Below, piece by piece: positions 59,801 to 64,000 of a stretch of DNA of 64,000 nt. The stretch's first letter is position 1. Every line of letters begins with the position of its first letter. Under the pieces are notes generated by a model that searched no databases, had not been told where the DNA came from, and worked only from the letters and a program-made list of their open reading frames with translations. A program made the position numbers and the translations under genes. The DNA comes from Datnioides undecimradiatus (Eukaryota; Chordata; Actinopteri; Lobotiformes; Datnioididae): positions 1,240,001 through 1,304,000 of the forward strand of contig WARS01001600.1 in assembly GCA_008933995.1 (NCBI GenBank). Reading direction: 5' to 3'.

Positions 59801-60485
59801 GGCGTCTGTGCTGGAGCAGAAACCACGGGGGGGGGGGGGTCATGTTAGTCGTTAGTCAGAGTGTGACTTTAAGGAAACGTGTGTCGTCTGTGTGTGTTCG
59901 CAGGAATCGAGGCGAGCGAAGGATGAGTGCGTTTGAGTGCATGCGGCGGGTGTATCGGGCAGACGGCCTGCGAGGCTTCTACAGGGGCATGTCGGCATCC
60001 TACGCCGGTATCTCAGAGACTGTGATCCACTTTGTGATCTATGAAAACATCAAACGCCGCCTCTTGGAGGCCAAGGCACCGCAGAACATGGACGAGGAGG
60101 AGGAGGCGTCCAAAGACGCCTCAGACTTTGTGGGGATGATGCTCGCTGCTGCCACCTCCAAGACCTGTGCCACATCTATCGCATATCCTCATGGTGAGTG
60201 TGGGTGATCATGGGTGAGCTCATCCGGGCTGTTTGATTGGTTCTTCTCCTTTTCAACCGCTTGTTTGTTTGTTTTCCCGCTGCCCTTGCAGAAGTGATCC
60301 GCACCAGGCTACGTGAGGAAGGCACCAAGTATAACTCCTTCTTCCAGACTCTAAGAACAGTGCCCAAAGAGGAGGGTTACCGCGCACTGTACCGCGGCCT
60401 CACCACCCACCTGGTGCGACAGATCCCCAACACCGCCATCATGATGTGCACCTACGAGCTGGTGGTTTACCTCCTGAACGGTTAA
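50847..60485 (+). CDS. slc25a36: Mitochondrial pyrimidine nucleotide carrier SLC25A36, seven coding exons, 311 aa
   Basis: Mitochondrial carrier family member. SLC25A36 (PNC2) moves pyrimidine and guanine (deoxy)nucleotides across the inner mitochondrial membrane. CDS exons: 50847-50887, 52750-52914, 55310-55387, 57675-57775, 59362-59428, 59904-60193, 60292-60485. They total 936 bases, 311 residues plus TAA, the same length as the human protein, with every phase consistent. The three carrier repeats carry PLEVVK (26-31), PIWLIK (138-143) and PHEVIR (246-251). The second lacks the usual acidic residue, with Trp in its place, as in SLC25A33/36 generally. The start [14 protein letters not shown] separates it from SLC25A33. 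An acidic run, DEEEEASKD, lies at 214-222 in the matrix loop before the third repeat. Teleosts often keep two copies (a and b); which one this is cannot be told here. Confidence 0.96.
50888..52749 (+). other. SLC25A36 intron 1
   Basis: 1.86 kb. An (AGCT)n run lies near the start; otherwise unique sequence with no exon seen. Confidence 0.85.
50918..50943. repeat. (AGCT)n tetranucleotide, SLC25A36 intron 1
   Basis: Self-complementary GCTA/AGCT units starting 30 bases after the exon 1 donor. Confidence 0.9.
52750..52914 (+). CDS. slc25a36: SLC25A36 coding exon 2
   Basis: Encodes the end of the first glycine pair and [20 protein letters not shown], the first carrier signature, then the variable [20 protein letters not shown] loop up to LHFLK. 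The acceptor is CTCTCTGCCAG. The donor is AA|GTGGGT, acceptable but not strong, leaving phase 2. Confidence 0.93.
52915..55309 (+). other. SLC25A36 intron 2
   Basis: 2.4 kb of unique sequence. Frames at 53520-53891 and 54151-54531 are not recognised. Confidence 0.85.
55310..55387 (+). CDS. slc25a36: SLC25A36 coding exon 3
   Basis: A 78-base exon encodes [20 protein letters not shown] and GVAPS, the matrix helix and second transmembrane helix start of carrier repeat 1. The acceptor is TTGTTTTCAG and the donor GTAAGC; phase 2 on both sides. Confidence 0.95.
55388..57674 (+). other. SLC25A36 intron 3
   Basis: 2.3 kb. Contains one X-box-like motif (55944). No extra exon is needed, since phase 2 joins directly. 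Confidence 0.85.
55944..55957. promoter_or_regulatory. RFX X-box motif in SLC25A36 intron 3
   Basis: GTTGCCATAGTAAC matches the X-box consensus at 12 of 14 positions. It is in the third intron of SLC25A36, away from any recognised promoter; it may be an enhancer site or chance. Confidence 0.3.
57675..57775 (+). CDS. slc25a36: SLC25A36 coding exon 4
   Basis: Encodes (R)[20 protein letters not shown] and then [13 protein letters not shown]. The acceptor is TTCTCTCCCTGCAG and the donor GTAACT. A (TA)n run begins six bases after the exon end, so the donor abuts a repeat whose length can vary. Confidence 0.95.
57776..59361 (+). other. SLC25A36 intron 4
   Basis: 1.6 kb, starting with a TA repeat; nothing else recognised. 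Confidence 0.85.
57781..57797. repeat. (TA)n next to SLC25A36 exon 4 donor
   Basis: Begins six bases after the exon end, so it overlaps the region bound by U1/U6. Confidence 0.9.
59362..59428 (+). CDS. slc25a36: SLC25A36 coding exon 5
   Basis: A 67-base exon encodes [20 protein letters not shown] and A, the second carrier signature with Trp where most carriers have Asp or Glu. The acceptor is TTCCTCTGCAG and the donor GTGAAT; enters phase 1, leaves phase 2. Confidence 0.94.
59429..59903 (+). other. SLC25A36 intron 5
   Basis: 475 bases with a G-run at about 59828-59839 and a GT-rich 3' end. Confidence 0.85.
59904..60193 (+). CDS. slc25a36: SLC25A36 coding exon 6
   Basis: The longest exon (290 bases) covers [20 protein letters not shown], the [20 protein letters not shown] segment, the acidic loop and [20 protein letters not shown] up to YPH. 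The acceptor is TGTGTGTTCGCAG, pyrimidine-poor because it ends a GT-rich stretch. The donor is GTGAGT, phase 1. Confidence 0.95.
60292..60485 (+). CDS. slc25a36: SLC25A36 terminal coding exon 7
   Basis: Encodes the third signature (PH)[14 protein letters not shown], then [37 protein letters not shown] and [10 protein letters not shown] before TAA at 60483-60485. The acceptor is CTGCCCTTGCAG. The upstream intron is only 98 bases. Confidence 0.96.
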
Positions 60486-61941
60486 CCCCCCCCCCCACAC
60501 ACACACACCTCGTCCCACCTAGACAGTATGTGTAACCCTGCCCCTGTTCGCAGACAGAAAACAAACGAGTGAAGAGCACCTGCACACCAGCTAGGACGAC
60601 ACCCGGATCGCCAGGAGAGGACAGAGACGGCGCGCTGACCTCTGTCTCAGTGACGAGTGGCAGTTTTGTTTTTTTTGTGTGTGTGTGTGTGTGTAACCAA
60701 AGGGTCTGGCACCGGGAGGAGGACCCAAACGTTCCTCTCAGTGGTTTGGGGATCCGGGTTTAGCAGCGGCAAAGAAACGGTTGCATCATTCTCGTTTTAA
60801 TTCCTTCCTTCTTCTCCCTTCGGTTCAGTACGTCGCCTCTGGAGGCTCAGATTCAGAGAGCCAGTGTATTCTGCCTCTAATAATACTAATAATGAGAGAG
60901 AAGTACAGTGATTCCAGTCCTAACTACCTGGTGGATGTCAGACGCCCTCCAGCAGCAGGCTTTGCTGTCACACTGATGATCAGCTTTTAAAATGTTTTAT
61001 TAGGATCACGCGGGAGCGCCTGCGTCCCTCCGAGCGCCACTAGAGGGCCAGGACTCAAAGATGACAGAGTCAGGCGCGAGTATGCGACGGGGGCTCTCGA
61101 GTCCGGGAGAGGAAGTCAGCGCTTCAGGCAGGTTGAGGAGAGCAGGGAGGGAGGCGAGAGACGTGCCTTGTGTGAAAATGTGACGTAGACGACGATGCGC
61201 GACGGCTGCAGGAGGAGGCGGGGCTCCGGCTGACCTGTCAGAACGAAGGATGTAGAGAAGTCGTACACTGGTACTGCGTTAGTCGCCCTTAGTGAACCTT
61301 TGACACATCGGGAACGTGGACACACTCACCAGTTTTCAGCTCCCTAAATCCAGATCATGACATCCTCACAATGCACGATTCAGCAGCTCTTTACACTGCA
61401 CAGCTTATGACAAGTGAAGTCTCCATGACGACGTCCATGTGTTTGCGTTCGCCGTGTGTGGAAGAAGGTCATCACTAAGGTCAGAATCAGGGTCCAAGTC
61501 CCCAAAATGACCAGAATAACAATCCACCATTGGAACCGCCGGAATGTAAATAAACAGAATAGCTTCACTAAAGGCAGAGAAGTGAAACACTGACCCAAGA
61601 TCAGTATCTTTAACAAATTTTAACAAACGGTAATATTGATAGATATATAATATACTTGCATAGCGTGATTGTGTTGCATTTGGCTGCCCAGTGAAGGCGA
61701 AGTGCATTTTTCTTTAGTTGGGGGGGGGGGGTTAGTTGTTACCTGTTCTTATAGCACTTTTCAGTGTCTCTCTCCAGAACCCTCATCTCATGTCGTCTTT
61801 CCCTCGGCGGGAGGACCCAGGCGAGTTTTACAGGCGAGGACAATCCTCTCGAGTTTACTCTGGAAACTTGTTGTACGGTGTAGCCAGCGTGTGGAGGAAG
61901 TGGCTCTTTGTAAGCGCACACTCATCAAATACAGACCAGTT

Positions 61942-61965
61942 AAAAAAAAAAAAAAAAAAAAAAAA
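61942..61965. repeat. A-rich homopolymer
   Basis: About 24 A in the probable SLC25A36 3' UTR. It could be a retroposed tail, but no target duplication was seen. Confidence 0.85.
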
Positions 61966-62296
61966 GATCATTGTTTTGATTCCCTTCCCTCGTTGTTGTT
62001 CGAGAAAACAGATAACGGCATTTCAACCAGTTTAAAGAATGAAACGGCTTTTTTTTGGTTTGTCAGTGTTTTCGTGTGCTCTCAGACGTCCTTGTCTCTG
62101 AGAGCGAGGGTACTTGCTCTCTGCTCTGGAAGCTTTTGTTCCTTTAGCATTGTTGTGTCACGCTCCAAACAAAGACAATTACAGTGTCGCACCTCAGTTA
62201 GGTCCCGTTAGGCAGAGAAGTGATCACGTGACACAAGAACGGCAGAGCTGGTGCCGTTATCACCCGACTCGCACTGATAACTCAAACGTGTCGGTG

Positions 62297-62380
62297 CTCT
62301 GCAGGGGCAGAGTGCAGAGTGCAGGCTCCTGGTCCGGAGCGTGATGCGCAGCTCGACGGCGCACCTCTGCCCCTGCAGAG
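62297..62380. repeat. 16-bp inverted repeat, 52-base spacer
   Basis: CTCTGCAGGGGCAGAG (62297-62312) is exactly inverted at 62365-62380. It is in the probable SLC25A36 3' UTR and could form a stem in the RNA. Confidence 0.55.
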
Positions 62381-62724
62381 TCGGCTCAGTGTGTTTCTCA
62401 GACTGCCTCCCATCATTTAGCTTTTCCACTGGAATTACTGACGCAATCCCCAATGTGAACACTCTTGAGTTTTACAGCACACATGAAGGATGCATTACAT
62501 TAGTGTCGTTAGCAGATCTTCTCAGAGATGCACTCGTGCCCTGGCACACACATCATCAACACACACTACTGATGCAGTGAGACGTGAGTCCGTGGCTGAC
62601 CTGTGTTGCTGCTAGTAGTGATTGGGTGTTTGTGTATCATGGTGCTGGCTACCCTCACATGGGTTTTAAAGCAGGACAGACAGACGGTCTATGCATGTAG
62701 TGTGAGTTGACTGTGCTCATCTGA

Positions 62725-62787
62725 TTAAAGGGTCAGTTCACCTAAATCCACAAAGAAGGTTTTGATTTGGGTGAACGGACCCTTTAA
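62725..62787. mobile_element. 63-bp TTAA-flanked MITE-like hairpin
   Basis: The first 24 bases (TTAAAGGGTCAGTTCACC...) and last 24 bases are inverted repeats matching at 22 of 24 positions, separated by 15 bases and each ending in TTAA. Fish genomes carry many small elements with AAAGGG-x-TAGTTCACCC-like ends, and TTAA target duplications are typical of the piggyBac superfamily. It lies in the probable SLC25A36 3' UTR. Confidence 0.55.
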
Positions 62788-62894
62788 CTGGACGGTTATG
62801 TGCATCTCTGTCACGTGTATGATATGATGCATTATTCGCTGCATCCCGTGGTTTTTCTTTTGCACCCACATGTTTGCGTTGCGTGCCAGTGAGT

Positions 62895-63016
62895 TTGTGT
62901 GTGTGCGTGCGTGCGTGCGTGTGTGTGCGTGTGTTTTGCGCGTGCTTGCTTAAAAATGACAATCGCCTGTCATTCAGTCGTGTCCTCTGTGTGCGTGTGT
63001 GTGTGCGCGCGCGCGC
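62895..63016. repeat. GT/GC alternating arrays
   Basis: GTGCGTGCGTGCGT at 62895-62934 and GTGTGTGCGCGCGCGC at 62994-63016. Both are alternating purine-pyrimidine DNA of the type that can adopt left-handed form. Confidence 0.85.
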
Positions 63017-63199
63017 ATTCAGAACAGCTGCAAACAGTGTTGTTTTTATCTTTTTGAATAAATTGTTGCCTTCTCCTGACCTTTGTGTTGTTCCCATGTC
63101 GTCACTGATGAGTCCACTGTGAGTGTGACTCGGTCTATGCATTCTCTCATACCTGTTTTTGTAAAACAAAAAGCCAATAAAGTGGAAAGAGTGCAAGTA

Positions 63200-64000
63200 T
63201 CTTGGAGTGTCAGCGAGTCTTATTTTGGACTCCAGTGTGTTGCCGTTTGTTTCTCAGGTCTTCAAATGAAAATTCTCAAAACAGTGAAATCTGCAGATTC
63301 ATGTTCTGGCGTCCTCTGCACGTCGAGTTGCTTTCACACAGAAATACCTGAGCCAGAGCTGCGTCGGGGTGGTTCAGGGGAGCAGAGTACACGATCCTCT
63401 CTCAGACGTGCTCCTGCACGTAAGTCTGTAAACCTGATTCAGCAGATTTTTAAACAGCTTTTCTGACGGTTGACTCGACGCTGTCACCCTTTAAATCGAT
63501 GCAGTGAGCTTGCCCATTCCACATGCGGCAGTCGTTGGCAGTCAGACTTGTTTTGGGCCAGATGGTGAGTGTTATCCTCTGAGCTGACAGCGAGTTGCAG
63601 TGTCTGTCTGCTGAAGCCTACAACTGCTTTATTACAGATACAGTCAGAAATCCTGCTAGTGAGCAACGGCAGGAACAAGGAGCTGGGAGTCGCTCTAATG
63701 CTCTGCAGAGCTGTGGGAGCTCCAGTTGTCACGTTGACGTGATGACATTAATGAAAGATGCTTTAAATCCAATCGGGAAGCGGCTCTTCCTCAGCTTTTA
63801 GCACAGTTCATCACATGCTGCAAATGTAGGTGTTTTTATAGTTATTTAGCATCAAGCATGCAGACACCAAAGCAGGTCAACAGCATAGAGGATGTGCAAC
63901 TATATAGTGTTTGGTCAGCGGAGAAGTGGAAACAGAGCGAACCTTCGGTGTGAGAGCATCGCTGCACAGACATGAAGCTGAGGGTTGCACCAAAACAGAA
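63200..64000. other. Downstream of SLC25A36, no gene seen
   Basis: Unique sequence after the last polyadenylation signal. Short frames on both strands are unrecognised. Confidence 0.5.

Larger units (their letters stand above)
60486..63085 (+). other. slc25a36: SLC25A36 3' UTR (putative)
   Basis: No coding frame of quality follows the stop. AATAAA signals occur at 63057-63062 and 63176-63181, so a long 3' UTR ending near 63085 or 63200 is plausible. The region includes an A24 run, a 16-bp inverted repeat (62297-62380), a TTAA-flanked hairpin element (62725-62787) and GT-rich arrays. The end is inferred from the signal only; an earlier end with a weaker signal cannot be excluded. Confidence 0.4.

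Noticed and set aside
61669-62211. 180-codon plus frame after SLC25A36
   Set aside because: Crosses an A24 run read as poly-Lys and lies in the probable 3' UTR; no family match.

Overview
The window is vertebrate nuclear DNA, most likely from a ray-finned (teleost, probably percomorph) fish. The evidence is split genes with GT/AG introns and phase-conserved exons, very dense CA/GT microsatellites (more than 20 arrays), teleost-type dispersed repeats and short introns. Species cannot be fixed from the sequence. Most open frames here are chance frames; the real coding exons were found by matching protein families and by checking splice sites and phases.

Two genes are well supported. PXYLP1 (2-phosphoxylose phosphatase 1, formerly ACPL2) is on the minus strand. 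It has five coding exons between 38748 and 25578 and a reconstructed protein of 521 residues. SLC25A36 (mitochondrial pyrimidine nucleotide carrier, PNC2) is on the plus strand. It has seven coding exons between 50847 and 60485 and a reconstructed protein of 311 residues. All splice phases join correctly in both. The genes lie head to head, about 12 kb apart. They act in different compartments (Golgi proteoglycan linker maturation and mitochondrial nucleotide transport), so their closeness is synteny (both map to human 3q23), not a shared pathway.

Layout: 1-25.1 kb is intergenic, rich in microsatellites, teleost interspersed repeats and blocks of unique sequence that look like conserved non-coding elements. 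25.1-38.8 kb is PXYLP1. An apparent second first exon at 34666-34711 could replace the membrane-anchor exon with a signal-peptide-like start. 38.8-50.3 kb is the spacer between the genes. It holds a degraded gypsy-like fragment, an AT-rich degenerate repeat, a CpG-rich promoter-like block with RFX X-box motifs, a perfect 16-bp hairpin and a retroelement-like tail. 50.3-63.2 kb is SLC25A36 with promoter, upstream ORFs and a long probable 3' UTR. I found no RNA genes, CRISPR arrays or prokaryote-type features.

The most interesting observation is the alternative PXYLP1 first exon: strong start context, upstream in-frame stop, consensus GTGAGT donor, and the same phase 1 as the anchor exon. It would predict a cleavable or secreted form of a normally Golgi-anchored phosphatase.
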